Positions 42,515 to 52,739 are shown, counted from the stretch's first letter. The stretch is DNA of 64,000 bases from Microbacterium amylolyticum (GCF_011046975.1 NZ_CP049253.1:2478739-2542738); one strand, 5' to 3'. Numbers and translations: made by a program. Notes: generated from the letters alone by a model not told the origin.

Positions 42515-43912
42515 ATGGCTCATTACGACGTCGTCATTCTCGGCGCGGGCCCCGGCGGTTACGTCGCGGCCGTTCGCAGCGCCCAGCTCGGACTCAAGAC
42601 AGCGATCATCGAAGAGAAGTACTGGGGCGGTGTCTGCCTGAACGTTGGCTGCATCCCGTCGAAGTCGCTTCTCAAGAACGCGGAGATCGCCCACACATTC
42701 ACGCACAAGGCCGACTTCTTCGGCATCTCTGGCGAAGTCTCCTTCGACTATGGCAAGGCGTTCGACCGCAGCCGCAAGGTCGCCGAGACGCACGTCAAGG
42801 GCATCCACTATTTGATGAAGAAGAACGGCGTCGACGAGTACAACGGCCGCGGAACCTTCGTCGATGCGAAGACGATCGACGTCGCACAGAGCGATGGTCA
42901 GACCGCGCGGGTCACCGCCGATAACGTGATCATCTCCACCGGCTCCACCGTGCGTCTGCTGCCGGGCGTCACGCTCAGCGACAACGTGGTCACGTACGAG
43001 AGCCAGATCCTCACGCGGGAGCTGCCCTCGTCGATCGTGATCGTTGGCGCCGGTGCTATCGGCATGGAGTTCGCGTATGTGCTGTCGAACTACGGCGTGA
43101 AGGTGACGATCGTCGAGTTCGCCGATCGTGTTCTTCCCAACGAAGATGCCGATGTGTCCAAGGAGATCGCGAAGCAGTACAAGAAGTACGGCATCGAGAT
43201 CCTCACATCGACCGGCGTTCAGCAGGTGCAGGACAACGGCTCGAGCGTGCACGTGACCTACAAGAAGAAGGACGGTTCTGAGGGCGCGATCGACGCCGAC
43301 AAGGTGCTGATGTCCGTTGGCTTCGCCCCCAACGTCGATGGCTATGGCCTCGACAAGACCGGTGTCGCCATGACAGACCGCGGCGCCATCGCGATCGACG
43401 ACTACATGCGCACAAACGTCGACGGCGTATACGCGATCGGTGACGTCACCGCCAAGCTGCAGCTCGCCCATGTTGCTGAGGCCCAGGCCGTTGTCGCGGC
43501 AGAAACGATTGCTGGCGCCGAAACGATGACGCTTGGCGACTACCGCAACATGCCGCGTGCCACCTTCTGTTCGCCGCAGGTCGCCAGCTTCGGCCTCACG
43601 GAAGAGCAGGCAAAGGCCGAGGGCCACGAGATCAAGGTCGCGAAGTTCCCCTTCTCGGCTAACGGCAAGGCCAACGGCCTCGGCGAGCCCATCGGCTTCG
43701 TCAAGCTGATCGCCGATGCGGAACATCTCGAGCTGCTCGGTGGACACATGGTGGGCCCCGATGTTTCCGAGCTTCTGCCCGAGCTGACGCTTGCTCAGAA
43801 GTGGGACCTCACTGCCGAGGAAGCGGCGCGGAACGTGCACACGCACCCCACGCTGTCCGAGGCGCTGCAGGAGGCCTTCCACGGTCTCGCCGGTCACATG
43901 ATCAACATGTAA
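42515..43912 (+). CDS. lpd: Dihydrolipoyl dehydrogenase
   Basis: This 465-residue enzyme reoxidises lipoyl groups of the 2-oxo acid dehydrogenase complexes. It has the FAD site [15 protein letters not shown] at the start and the redox disulfide in [16 protein letters not shown]. It also has the NAD site [31 protein letters not shown], and the catalytic His-Glu pair in [10 protein letters not shown] near residue 445. The length and motifs are standard. It is one of the enzymes whose complex is controlled by GarA/OdhI, encoded 1 kb upstream on the other strand. Confidence 0.96.
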   Translation: MAHYDVVILGAGPGGYVAAVRSAQLGLKTAIIEEKYWGGVCLNVGCIPSKSLLKNAEIAHTFTHKADFFGISGEVSFDYGKAFDRSRKVAETHVKGIHYLMKKNGVDEYNGRGTFVDAKTIDVAQSDGQTARVTADNVIISTGSTVRLLPGVTLSDNVVTYESQILTRELPSSIVIVGAGAIGMEFAYVLSNYGVKVTIVEFADRVLPNEDADVSKEIAKQYKKYGIEILTSTGVQQVQDNGSSVHVTYKKKDGSEGAIDADKVLMSVGFAPNVDGYGLDKTGVAMTDRGAIAIDDYMRTNVDGVYAIGDVTAKLQLAHVAEAQAVVAAETIAGAETMTLGDYRNMPRATFCSPQVASFGLTEEQAKAEGHEIKVAKFPFSANGKANGLGEPIGFVKLIADAEHLELLGGHMVGPDVSELLPELTLAQKWDLTAEEAARNVHTHPTLSEALQEAFHGLAGHMINM

Positions 43913-43922
43913 CCCATCACTT

Positions 43923-43968
43923 CACAGAAAAGCGGCCCCGATCGAAAGATCGGGGCCGCTTTTCTGTG
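43923..43968. terminator. Strong bidirectional terminator between lpd and the ParA gene
   Basis: A 21-base perfect stem (CACAGAAAAGCGGCCCC... paired with its mirror) around a GAAA tetraloop. A- and T-rich stem bases give a T-tract in both directions. It serves the convergent lpd and ParA genes. Confidence 0.9.
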
Positions 43969-43977
43969 AGGCGAAAA

Positions 43978-44793
43978 CTACGCCGTTTGCGGGCCGTTTT
44001 TCGGCACGACAACGTGTCCTGCTTCGACGATGCGGTCGAGAAGCTCGTCGAAGTCGCTTGCCAGCTCTTGTGCCGACTCACCCGGCCACACGTGAAGCGG
44101 TTTGGCGGCGCCCTGCGCCTGCTGCAGCGAGGTGCGCTCCGGCAGCTGTGGCTCGAGAACGAGCGGACCGAACATGTCGCGCAGTTCCTTGATGCGGAAC
44201 TGGTGCTCGACCGACTGCGGACGCACGCGGTTGACGACGATTCCGAGGGGCTGCAAGCGAGAGGAAAGACCCCGGCGGATTTCTTCAATCGCGCGCAGGG
44301 CACGGTCTGCGGCGGCGACCGAGAACAGGCCGGGCTCGGTGATGACGGCGACACGGTCGCTGGCTGCCCATGCTGTTCGCGTCAAGGCGTTGAGCGAGGG
44401 CGCACAGTCGATGAGGACGAGGTCGTATTCGTCCTCGATAATCGCGAGTGCCTCTTCGAGCTTCCAGACATCGCGAACCGACGGATGTGGGCCGTCGTAG
44501 TTGATGGCGGACGGGCTCCCGAGCAGAACGTCGATGGTGCCGGGATGCACTTTCGTCCACCCGCTTGAGGCGATCGCCTGGCGGACAGTCTTCTCCTTCG
44601 GGTTTTCGAGGACATCCGCGATGTTGAGTCGTCCCGCGGTCTGTACATCGAGGCCCGTCGAGACATCGGACTGTGGGTCCAGGTCGACGACAAGCGTGCG
44701 GATGCCTCGGGCGAAGGCCGCAGAGGCGAGGCCCAGGGTCACCGTCGTTTTACCGACGCCGCCCTTAAGAGAACTGACGCTGAGTACGTGCAC
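43978..44793 (-). CDS. Orphan ParA-family ATPase
   Basis: This 271-residue ATPase has the deviant Walker A SLKGGVGKTTVTLGLASAA, Walker A' in VVDLDPQSDVSTGLD and Walker B LVLIDCAPSLNALTRTA, as in ParA proteins that position cargo or chromosomes. No parB, parS or plasmid gene is near. I chose the GTG at 44793 because TAGCGT lies seven bases before it and homologous proteins begin HVLSVSSLKGG; the GTG at 44799 is the alternative. It diverges from pyruvate carboxylase with 84 bases between the starts. Confidence 0.88.
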   Translation of the reverse strand: MHVLSVSSLKGGVGKTTVTLGLASAAFARGIRTLVVDLDPQSDVSTGLDVQTAGRLNIADVLENPKEKTVRQAIASSGWTKVHPGTIDVLLGSPSAINYDGPHPSVRDVWKLEEALAIIEDEYDLVLIDCAPSLNALTRTAWAASDRVAVITEPGLFSVAAADRALRAIEEIRRGLSSRLQPLGIVVNRVRPQSVEHQFRIKELRDMFGPLVLEPQLPERTSLQQAQGAAKPLHVWPGESAQELASDFDELLDRIVEAGHVVVPKNGPQTA

Positions 44794-44800
44794 ATGCACA

Positions 44801-44806
44801 ACGCTA
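44801..44806 (-). promoter_or_regulatory. -10 box for leaderless ParA mRNA
   Basis: On the minus strand TAGCGT lies seven bases before the GTG at 44793. Confidence 0.5.
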
Positions 44807-44877
44807 CCGTCATCTATGCTGAGTGCCGTCCCGGACCGCCGAGAGTCTTCGGCAGAATCTCTTCTTAGAGGAGGCGC

Positions 44878-47800
44878 ATGTTCTCGAAAGTGCTCGTCGC
44901 AAACCGCGGAGAGATCGCGATTCGTGCTTTCCGTGCGGCCTATGAGCTCGGCGCGAAGACGGTGGCTGTTTACCCCGTTGAGGATAAAAACTCGTTGCAC
45001 CGCCTGAAGGCCGACGAGGCCTACCAGATCGGAACGCCGGGTCAGCCGGTTCGGGCCTACCTCGATATCGACGAGATCGTTCGCGTCGCGGTGGACTCCG
45101 GAGCCGATGCGATTTACCCGGGATATGGCTTCCTGTCGGAAAACCCTGAGCTTGCCGCGAAGGCGGCCGCGAACGGAATCGCCTTCATCGGACCGCCATC
45201 ACACGTTCTCGAGATGGCCGGAAACAAGGTCACGGCGAAGAACCACGCGATCGCCGCAGGTGTCCCGGTTTTGCGCTCGACGCAGGCGACCGATGATGTC
45301 GCCTCGCTTGTCGCGCAGGCCGATGATATTGGCTTCCCCCTGTTCGCAAAGGCCGTTGCGGGCGGCGGCGGGCGCGGCATGCGCCGCGTTGATGCGCCCG
45401 AGGCGCTCGTCCCTGCGCTCGAAGAGGCGATGCGTGAGGCGGGCAGCGCGTTCGGCGATTCCCGGATGTTCTTGGAACAGGCGGTCTTGCGCCCTCGGCA
45501 CATCGAGGTGCAGATCCTTGCCGACTCCCACGGGTCGACGATCCACCTGTACGAACGAGACTGCTCCGTTCAGCGTCGTCACCAGAAGGTTGTCGAGTTG
45601 GCACCGGCGCCCAACCTCGACCCGGCTATTGCCGCAGATTTGCACCGGCACGCCGTCGCTTTCGCCGAGTCCATCGGTTACCAGAACGCGGGCACGGTCG
45701 AGTTCCTCCTCGAGACCTCCGGGCCGCGAGCCGGTGAGGTCGTCTTCATCGAGATGAACCCCCGCATCCAGGTGGAGCACACCGTGACCGAAGAGGTCAC
45801 GGACGTCGACCTCGTGCAGTCTCAGATGCGTATTGCCTCGGGTGAGTCGCTCGCCGAACTTGGCCTCTCCCAGGACACGATTGTTCTGCACGGACAGGCG
45901 ATGCAAACCCGCATCACATCCGAGGATCCGTCTCAGGGGTTCCGGCCGGATACCGGACGAATTACGACCTACCGCTCGCCCGGTGGGGCGGGTATTCGTA
46001 TCGATGGTGGGACCACCGCCGCCGGATCGCAGGTGTCGCCGCACTTCGACTCGATGCTGGCCAAGTTGACGGTGCGCGGTCGCGACTATCCGTCTGCCGT
46101 GGCGAGAGCGCGTCGAGCGCTTGCGGAGTTCCGTATCCGCGGTGTCGCAACGAACATTCCGTTCCTCAAGTCCGTTCTCGATGACCCCTCGTTTATCGCT
46201 GGAGACCTGTCGACATCGTTCATCGACGAGCGCCCCGAGCTTCTGCGCGGCCGTGCCTCGAAAGACCGTGGAACGAAGATCCTCAAGTGGATGGCCGAAA
46301 CCACGGTGAACAAGCCCTACGGTGATCGTCCGGCGGGAGCCGATCCCCGAGAGAAGCTGCCTGTCTATGACAGCAGCCTGCCCGTGCCGGAGGGGAGTCG
46401 CCAGAGGCTTCGCGAGCTCGGTCCCGAGGGATTCGCGCGGGCGCTTCGCCAGCAGACCGCCCTCGCGGTGACAGACACGACCTTTCGGGATGCGCACCAG
46501 TCGCTTCTCGCAACCCGCGTCCGCACGCGCGACCTCCTCGAAGTTGCTCCGGTCGTTGCGCGAACCACTCCTCAGCTCCTCAGCGTGGAGGCATGGGGAG
46601 GGGCGACATACGACGTTGCGCTGCGCTTCCTCGGCGAAGACCCGTGGGAGCGTCTGACGCGCCTCCGCGAAGAACTTCCCAACGTTGCGATCCAAATGCT
46701 GCTACGCGGCCGGAATACGGTGGGCTATACCCCGTACCCCACAGAGGTGACAACAGCGTTCGTTCGCGAAGCCGCGGACGCGGGCATTGACATCTTCCGC
46801 ATCTTCGACGCTCTGAACGATGTTGAGCAGATGCGTCCGGCGATCGACGCTGTTCGGGAAACCGGAACCGCGGTCGCGGAGGTGGCGATGTGCTACACCG
46901 GCGATCTGATGAACCCCGACGAAGATCTGTACACGCTTGAGTACTATCTCGGCCTCGCAGAAGACATCGTCTCCGCTGGCGCGCATATTCTCGCGATCAA
47001 GGACATGGCGGGCCTGTTGCGTCCCGCTGCGGCGACCAGGCTCGTCACGGCGCTGCGGGATCGCTTCGATCTGCCCGTTCACGTGCACACACACGACACG
47101 GCAGGCGGCCAGCTCGCCACCCTTCTCGCTGCCAGCGAGGCCGGGGCAGACGCGGTTGACGTTGCCAGCTCGGCAATGGCGGGAACAACCAGTCAGCCCC
47201 CGATGTCGGCCCTCGTGGCAGCTTTGGCGCACACAGAACGCGATACCGGACTCGATCTGCAGGCTGTTGCCGACCTTGAGCCCTATTGGGAGGCTGTCCG
47301 CCGCGTTTACCGACCGTTCGAGTCGGGACTGTCTGGGCCGACGGGCCGGGTCTACACGCACGAGATTCCGGGCGGGCAGCTGTCGAACCTTCGCCAGCAG
47401 GCGATCGCCCTCGGTCTGGCAGATCACTTCGAGAAAATCGAAGACATGTATGCGGAGGCAAACCGCATGCTCGGACGCATCCCCAAGGTCACGCCGTCCT
47501 CGAAGGTCGTCGGTGATCTCGCGCTTCACCTTGTCGCCGCAGGCGCCGACCCCCACGAATTTGAGCAGAACCCCGAGAAGTTTGACGTTCCAGACTCGGT
47601 CGTCGGTTTCATGGCCGGCGAACTCGGAGAACTTCCCGGAGGGTGGCCGGAGCCGTTCCGGTCGAAGGTGCTCGCTGGGCGCTCGGTTCAGCGCGGCGTC
47701 ACGGCGCTGACAGAGGAAGATGAAGCCGCATTGCGCGGTGATTCGGCGACGTGTCGGCAGGCGCTGAACCGCTTGTTGTTCCCGCAGCCCACCGCGGCTT

Positions 47801-48285
47801 TCGAAGAGCACCGTCGGATTTACGGCGATCTTTCCGGGGTCGCCACCCTCGACTATCTGTATGGACTCGAACACGGCCGCGAGGCGGCCATCGAGCTGGA
47901 GAAGGGCGTCGAACTTTTCATCGGTCTCGAATCGATCGGCGACGTCGACGACAGGGGCACCCGGTCGGTCATGGCTACTCTCAATGGGCAGCTCCGTCCC
48001 ATCGAAGCCCGAGACCTGTCCGTCGACGTGGAAGTCCACGAAGCGGAGAAGGCCGATCGCAGCAATCCCGGTCATGTGTCTGCGCCGTTCTCAGGCGTGG
48101 TCACGCTCAAGGTCCAGCCGGGCGACACGGTTGAAGCCGGTTCTCCCATCGCCTCCATCGAGGCGATGAAGATGGAAGCGGCGATTAACGCGACGCTGTC
48201 CGGCACCGTCGAACGTGTCGCGATCGCCTCTACGCAACAGGTGGAAGCAGGAGACCTGTTGGTAGCAATCAGCGCGTCCGAGTAA
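44878..48285 (+). CDS. pyc: Pyruvate carboxylase
   Basis: This 1135-residue enzyme carboxylates pyruvate to oxaloacetate using ATP, bicarbonate and biotin. The biotin carboxylase domain occupies about residues 1-450 (VLVANRGEIAIRAFRAA, PGYGFLSENPELA, AGGGGRGMRRV). The carboxyltransferase domain follows (TDTTFRDAHQSLLATRVRT, then metal ligands around HVHTHDTAGGQ). The C-terminal biotinyl domain carries the lysine in IEAMKMEAAI near residue 1100. AGAGGAGG precedes the ATG. It refills the TCA cycle, consistent with the GarA/OdhI and Lpd genes nearby. Confidence 0.97.
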   Translation: MFSKVLVANRGEIAIRAFRAAYELGAKTVAVYPVEDKNSLHRLKADEAYQIGTPGQPVRAYLDIDEIVRVAVDSGADAIYPGYGFLSENPELAAKAAANGIAFIGPPSHVLEMAGNKVTAKNHAIAAGVPVLRSTQATDDVASLVAQADDIGFPLFAKAVAGGGGRGMRRVDAPEALVPALEEAMREAGSAFGDSRMFLEQAVLRPRHIEVQILADSHGSTIHLYERDCSVQRRHQKVVELAPAPNLDPAIAADLHRHAVAFAESIGYQNAGTVEFLLETSGPRAGEVVFIEMNPRIQVEHTVTEEVTDVDLVQSQMRIASGESLAELGLSQDTIVLHGQAMQTRITSEDPSQGFRPDTGRITTYRSPGGAGIRIDGGTTAAGSQVSPHFDSMLAKLTVRGRDYPSAVARARRALAEFRIRGVATNIPFLKSVLDDPSFIAGDLSTSFIDERPELLRGRASKDRGTKILKWMAETTVNKPYGDRPAGADPREKLPVYDSSLPVPEGSRQRLRELGPEGFARALRQQTALAVTDTTFRDAHQSLLATRVRTRDLLEVAPVVARTTPQLLSVEAWGGATYDVALRFLGEDPWERLTRLREELPNVAIQMLLRGRNTVGYTPYPTEVTTAFVREAADAGIDIFRIFDALNDVEQMRPAIDAVRETGTAVAEVAMCYTGDLMNPDEDLYTLEYYLGLAEDIVSAGAHILAIKDMAGLLRPAAATRLVTALRDRFDLPVHVHTHDTAGGQLATLLAASEAGADAVDVASSAMAGTTSQPPMSALVAALAHTERDTGLDLQAVADLEPYWEAVRRVYRPFESGLSGPTGRVYTHEIPGGQLSNLRQQAIALGLADHFEKIEDMYAEANRMLGRIPKVTPSSKVVGDLALHLVAAGADPHEFEQNPEKFDVPDSVVGFMAGELGELPGGWPEPFRSKVLAGRSVQRGVTALTEEDEAALRGDSATCRQALNRLLFPQPTAAFEEHRRIYGDLSGVATLDYLYGLEHGREAAIELEKGVELFIGLESIGDVDDRGTRSVMATLNGQLRPIEARDLSVDVEVHEAEKADRSNPGHVSAPFSGVVTLKVQPGDTVEAGSPIASIEAMKMEAAINATLSGTVERVAIASTQQVEAGDLLVAISASE

Positions 48286-48348
48286 TCTTTCCCGGGCGGG
48301 ATGGACCCGCCATGGGCTTCCCGCCCCCATTTTTCCCCAGGAGCATTC

Positions 48349-50181
48349 GTGGCACAGGATTCCAGCGCGTCACCCGCCGAGCAGGATCATGGGCTGCTGG
48401 ACGAGGTCGGCGTCGATACGACGGCGATTGATTTCGGCAGCATGGCGCAGGTGCGCGTGAGCCTTCCTGCCGGGTATCGCGACGACGACGATGAGGATGA
48501 TGACGTCACCGCGGACGAGATCGCCCATGAGGACGTTGGCGTTGCCATCACGGGCGAGATCGTCACCGACGACGGCGATTCCCGTTCGGCTAGCGCGGAA
48601 GATTCCGAGACGGTCACTGATGAGGAACAGCCGGTGACTGGCGACGTCGTCATCGATGGCCATGAGGACGACGCAGGGGATGAAACCCTCGCCGAAGCCG
48701 AAGCCGAAGCCGAAGCCGAAGCCGAAGCCGAAGCCGAAGCCGAAGCTGAAGCCGAAGCTGAAGCCGAAGCCGAAGCCGAAGCCGAAGCCGAAGCCGAAGC
48801 CGAAGCCGTCGAAGCCGTCGAAGCCGAGGGCGACGCCGATGAGATCGACCGTGAGGCTGAAACGGATCACGACGACACCGATAGCGAAGACGAGGCACAC
48901 ACCATCGACAACGACCAGGACCTGACGGACCAGGCGGACGACGCCGGTGAGACGGAGAACAGCGACGCGGACGTTGTCACGTCGGACCAGGATGCTCGCG
49001 AGATCGCAGCGTCCGAAATCGTGATCCCGGAGCGCCCCGCCGCACCGCCCGCGTCGGCGGCCGACGACACAGCCGTTCCGACCTCGATTGAGATTCCGGG
49101 AGCGGAGCCTGTTGCGGCTGCCATGAGCGAGACCGGCGCCCACCGGGTCGTCCAAGTCGCGCGCGTCGAAGGAACGGATAAGAAATCGAAGACGGACACC
49201 GTGCCGACCGCCCGCCGCGTGGGCGAGGTTGCTACGTCGACGGCTCGTGAGTCCAGTGACGTCCTGACGGCCGATCGTCTCCTCGATACCGGAGCCATTC
49301 GCCGGCCCGAACCGGAAGACCCATGGCGCCGCATTCTGTTCGCGATGACGGGCGGCGGCATCAACCTCGGCGACGGTAAGAAGACTCGGGCCCGCAAGGA
49401 ACTCATCGGGCGTATTGCTGGCCCGATCCCTGGCCGCGCGCGCTTCGTTCCGGTTCTCAGCCGCAAGGGTGGCGTTGGCAAAACAACTGTCACGGCCCTA
49501 TTGGGCATGGCGCTCGCCGATGCTCGCGACGACCGCGTGGTTGCGGTCGATGCGAACCCCGATCGCGGCACGCTTGCCGAGCGCATCTCCAAAAAATCCG
49601 ATAAGACGGTCCGCGACCTCGTTCGCGATCATGAGGCGGTGCGCGGCTACGGTGACATTTCGGCGCACGTCGTCCGCGATGAAACGCGCCTCGACGTACT
49701 TGCCTCGGATTCCGACCCTCATGTGGCCGATGCGTTCAACGACAGCGACTATCGCGCGGTTGCCCGTATTGCGGAGCACTTCTACTCGTTGGTCCTCACC
49801 GACACGGGAACCGGCATCGTGCATTCCGTGATGTCGGCAACGCTCGATCTCGCCGATCAGCTCGTGATCGTCTCGGGCCTCAGTGTCGACGAGGCGCGCC
49901 TCGCCAGCGAGACGATCTCCTGGCTTGAAGCGAACGGATACGAAGAGCAGGCACGCAAGGCGATTGTCGTGATCAACCAGGACAGCGCTGGCACGCCCCT
50001 CGTGCGAATGGATGAGCTGGAAGCACACTTCCGCACCCGTGTTCGCCACACCGTGCGCCTTCCGCACGACGCCCACCTCGCAACGGGAAGCGCGATTTCG
50101 TTCCACGATCTCGACGCGAAGACCCGTGAGGCCGCTCGCCAACTTGCGGCGCATGTTGTGGAGGGAGTCCGGAACGCATGA
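48349..50181 (+). CDS. MinD/ParA-like ATPase with an acidic Ala-Glu repeat domain
   Basis: The protein has 610 residues from the GTG at 48349, where AGGAG lies six bases upstream. Residues 1-320 are strongly acidic and low in complexity, with an uninterrupted Ala-Glu dipeptide repeat near residues 115-153. Residues 340-610 form the ATPase: Walker A LSRKGGVGKTTVTALLGMAL, AVDANPDRGTLAERI, LVLTDTGTGIVHSVM and VVINQDSAGTP. MinD/ParA ATPases act in positioning or chromosome partitioning. The acidic arm may act as a disordered tether. It is coupled to def (overlap at 50178). Confidence 0.88.
   Translation: MAQDSSASPAEQDHGLLDEVGVDTTAIDFGSMAQVRVSLPAGYRDDDDEDDDVTADEIAHEDVGVAITGEIVTDDGDSRSASAEDSETVTDEEQPVTGDVVIDGHEDDAGDETLAEAEAEAEAEAEAEAEAEAEAEAEAEAEAEAEAEAEAEAVEAVEAEGDADEIDREAETDHDDTDSEDEAHTIDNDQDLTDQADDAGETENSDADVVTSDQDAREIAASEIVIPERPAAPPASAADDTAVPTSIEIPGAEPVAAAMSETGAHRVVQVARVEGTDKKSKTDTVPTARRVGEVATSTARESSDVLTADRLLDTGAIRRPEPEDPWRRILFAMTGGGINLGDGKKTRARKELIGRIAGPIPGRARFVPVLSRKGGVGKTTVTALLGMALADARDDRVVAVDANPDRGTLAERISKKSDKTVRDLVRDHEAVRGYGDISAHVVRDETRLDVLASDSDPHVADAFNDSDYRAVARIAEHFYSLVLTDTGTGIVHSVMSATLDLADQLVIVSGLSVDEARLASETISWLEANGYEEQARKAIVVINQDSAGTPLVRMDELEAHFRTRVRHTVRLPHDAHLATGSAISFHDLDAKTREAARQLAAHVVEGVRNA
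48691..48804 (+). repeat. Hexanucleotide repeat GCCGAA, 19 copies
   Basis: GCCGAA runs in tandem for 114 bases with only two synonymous GCTGAA variants. It encodes (Ala-Glu)n in the ATPase gene. The unit is a multiple of three, so slippage would change repeat number without breaking the frame. Confidence 0.95.
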
Positions 50182-50669
50182 CGGTCCGCGACATCCGCCT
50201 GTACGGCGACCCTGTTCTGCGCACGCCCTGCGCAGACATCGGAGCGATTGACGATGGCGTCCGCGCCCTGGTCACGGACCTCATCGACACGGTGAAGGTG
50301 CCAGGACGCGCTGGTGTTGCCGCGCCCCAGATCGGCGTTGGGCTTCGTGCGTTTAGCTACAACGTTGACGGTCGGCTCGGGGCGATTCTGAACCCGCGCA
50401 TTGTCGAGGTCCGCGGTGAGCTCGTTCCCACGGGGGAGGGTTGTCTTTCGGTGCCGAACCTCTGGCACGAGGCGATGCGTCACCCCTATGCGCGCGCCGA
50501 GGGAATCGACGTTGACGGCAAGAAGCTTGTGCTCGAGGGCGAGGGCCTTTTTGCGCAGATGCTTCAGCACGAGACCGACCACCTCGACGGGATGGTCTAC
50601 CTGCAACGCCTCACAAAGGACGCTCGTCGCGTGGCGATGCGCGAGGTTCGCGAGTCCGACTGGTTCTAA
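50178..50669 (+). CDS. def: Peptide deformylase
   Basis: This 163-residue metalloenzyme removes the formyl group from new proteins. The three motifs are present: GVAAPQIG near residues 46-53, EGCLSV near 89-94 with the metal Cys, and HETDHLDG near 132-139 with the two metal His and the catalytic Glu. The ATG overlaps the ATPase stop by four bases. Leaderless genes, common here, depend on formyl-Met starts in the same way as others, so the gene is expected to be essential. Confidence 0.95.
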   Translation: MTVRDIRLYGDPVLRTPCADIGAIDDGVRALVTDLIDTVKVPGRAGVAAPQIGVGLRAFSYNVDGRLGAILNPRIVEVRGELVPTGEGCLSVPNLWHEAMRHPYARAEGIDVDGKKLVLEGEGLFAQMLQHETDHLDGMVYLQRLTKDARRVAMREVRESDWF

Positions 50670-50670
50670 T

Positions 50671-50707
50671 GTCAGGAGGGGCCCGGCTCAGCCGGCCCCC
50701 TCCTGAC
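50671..50707. terminator. Terminator between def and the acyl-CoA ligase gene
   Basis: GTCAGGAGGGGCCCGGC pairs with GCCGGCCCCCTCCTGAC (one mismatch in 17) around TCA. It lies between convergent genes and could act for both. Confidence 0.75.
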
Positions 50708-50721
50708 ACACGATCGGCAAA

Positions 50722-52557
50722 TTAGCCGCCGATGGGAATCCCCGTTGTGACATCGCGCGGTGCCGAGTAGATCTTCTCGATCTCGTCGGCGAAGTCGCGG
50801 ACGATCTCGGCACGCTTGATCGACATCTTCGGCGTCAGGTGACCCGTTGCTTCGGTCCACTCCGTTGGCAGGATCACGAACTCGCGAACGGACTCGGCGC
50901 GGGACACCCGCGAGTTGGCCTCGTCGATCTGTCGCTGCACCTCGCCGCGAACGGTGGGGTTGATGGCGGCCTGTTCGAGCGTGAGCTCGCTCGACTCACC
51001 GTGGGTTGCCAGCCACGCGGGCAGCATCTCCGGATCGAGCGTGATGAGCGCCGAGATGAACGGCTTCTGGTCGCCGACGACGACGACCTGACCGACGATG
51101 GGGTTGGACCGGATCGGGTCCTCGAGCACTGTCGGCGCCACGTTCTTTCCGCCAGCCGTGACGATGATTTCCTTCTTGCGGCCGGTGATGGCCAGGTAGC
51201 CGTCGTCGTCGAGAGCACCGATGTCACCCGTGCGGAACCAGTCGCCATCGAAGGCATCCTCCGTTGCCTCCGGGTTGCGCCAGTACTCACGGAAGACGTT
51301 GATGCCCTTCACCTGCACTTCTCCGTCATCAGCGATGCGGATGCTCACACCGGGCAGAGGAGGTCCGACTGTGCCGACCTTGATGCGCTCGGTGACGTTG
51401 ACGGTGGCGGGCGCCGTCGTTTCGGTCAGTCCGTATCCCTCGAGAATCTTGATCCCGAGGCCCCGGAAGAAATACCCGAGGTGGGGGCCCAATGGGGCCG
51501 ATCCCGAAACGGCGTACGTGACCTTGCCGCCCATGCGCTCACGCAGCTTGCTGAAGACGAGCTTGTTGTACAGCGCGAACTGCAGCGCGAGCAGCGGCCC
51601 GATTTTCTCGCCCTCTTGCTCCCGACGAGCGTGTTCGATGCCGATCTTCGCGGCACGGCGGAAGATAGCCCCCTTGCCCTCGGCCTCTGTCTTCTGCGCG
51701 GCCGCGTTGTAGACCTTCTCGAAGACGCGCGGCACCGCCAGAAGTACCGTGGGCTTGAACGAGCCGAGCGTGTTCACGAGGTTCTTCGTGTTCGGCTCGT
51801 GCCCTGTCTTGACGGCCCAGTGGATGTAGAAGATCGACATGAAGCGCGCGAACACGTGTGCCGTTGTAATGAACAACACCGTCGATGCATCGGACTGTGT
51901 GACGATCTCGTTGAGCGACGTTCCCGAGTTCTGCACCAGGTCGACGAAGTTGCTGTGGGTGAGAACACAACCCTTCGGGCGTCCCGTCGACCCGGATGTG
52001 TAGATGATCGTCGCGATGTCGTCAGCGCGGGCAAGCTTCCTTCTGCGCTGGATCTCTTCGTCATCGATTTCGGCGCCCTGGGCAACGAGGGTGTCGAGAG
52101 CACCCTGATCCATGCGCCAGTAGGCGTCGATCAGAGGGAGCTCGTTGCGCACCTCGGAGAATCGTGCGTCGTGCTCGGCAGTTTCGACCATGAGCGCCGT
52201 TGCCCCGGAATCCGACAGGATCCACTGGACCTGGCTGGGCGAACTGGTCTCGTAGACGGGAACCATGATCGCACCCGCGTAGAACAGGGCGAAGTCGACC
52301 AGGGTCCACTCGTACGTTGTTCGCGCGAGGAAACCAACTTTGTCACCGGGGTGAACACCCGCCGCGACGAATCCCTTGGCGAGTGCGATCACCTCGGCTT
52401 CGAATTCTCGGGCCGTCTTGTCGCGCCAGCCGTCGTTCCCATCGGGAATGCCGAACAGAGGCTTGTTGGGCGTTTTCTTGGCGCGATCCGCCAAGAGATC
52501 ACTGATGTTGCGTTCGGGGTCCGCTGGCACCATTAACGGTGCGGAGAACTCGATCAC
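50722..52557 (-). CDS. Long-chain fatty-acid–CoA ligase
   Basis: This 611-residue AMP-forming ligase activates fatty acids to acyl-CoA. It has the P-loop-like YTSGSTGRPKGCVLTH, the YGLTETTAPATVNV motif, the EVQVKGINVFREYW region, TGDIGALDDDGYLAITGRKKEIIVTAGGKNVAP and the C-terminal lid. It is closest to FadD15-type ligases. The GTG start at 52557 is preceded by AAGGAG. In mycobacteria fadD15 lies in the same neighbourhood as an acyltransferase, class II DAHP synthase and PknL, so the order is conserved. Confidence 0.93.
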   Translation of the reverse strand: MIEFSAPLMVPADPERNISDLLADRAKKTPNKPLFGIPDGNDGWRDKTAREFEAEVIALAKGFVAAGVHPGDKVGFLARTTYEWTLVDFALFYAGAIMVPVYETSSPSQVQWILSDSGATALMVETAEHDARFSEVRNELPLIDAYWRMDQGALDTLVAQGAEIDDEEIQRRRKLARADDIATIIYTSGSTGRPKGCVLTHSNFVDLVQNSGTSLNEIVTQSDASTVLFITTAHVFARFMSIFYIHWAVKTGHEPNTKNLVNTLGSFKPTVLLAVPRVFEKVYNAAAQKTEAEGKGAIFRRAAKIGIEHARREQEGEKIGPLLALQFALYNKLVFSKLRERMGGKVTYAVSGSAPLGPHLGYFFRGLGIKILEGYGLTETTAPATVNVTERIKVGTVGPPLPGVSIRIADDGEVQVKGINVFREYWRNPEATEDAFDGDWFRTGDIGALDDDGYLAITGRKKEIIVTAGGKNVAPTVLEDPIRSNPIVGQVVVVGDQKPFISALITLDPEMLPAWLATHGESSELTLEQAAINPTVRGEVQRQIDEANSRVSRAESVREFVILPTEWTEATGHLTPKMSIKRAEIVRDFADEIEKIYSAPRDVTTGIPIGG

Positions 52558-52739
52558 GGCAGCTCCTTCGATACCGGTCGGAGGGGCGAACGAAGGTCAC
52601 GTTCACCCGCTGTCGATGTCGTCACCGAGTCTATGCCGAGCTGCGCCCGGTGTGGCAGCGATTGTGGGTCGGGCACAACGGTGTGGCGAAGTCGGGCTAG
52701 ACTTTCTCGCGCCGCCACCCCTGGGGAGAACCGCGTCCA

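Noticed and set aside
46702..48075. Long minus-strand frames inside pyruvate carboxylase, and similar ones inside pepN, lpd and the acyl-CoA ligase
   Set aside because: High GC leaves antisense frames open; they have no family features and lie wholly inside well-supported genes.
48370..49155. Minus-strand frame with long Gly-Phe repeats opposite the ATPase gene
   Set aside because: It is the antisense reading of the GCCGAA repeat; it has no RBS and the sense strand encodes a real ATPase.
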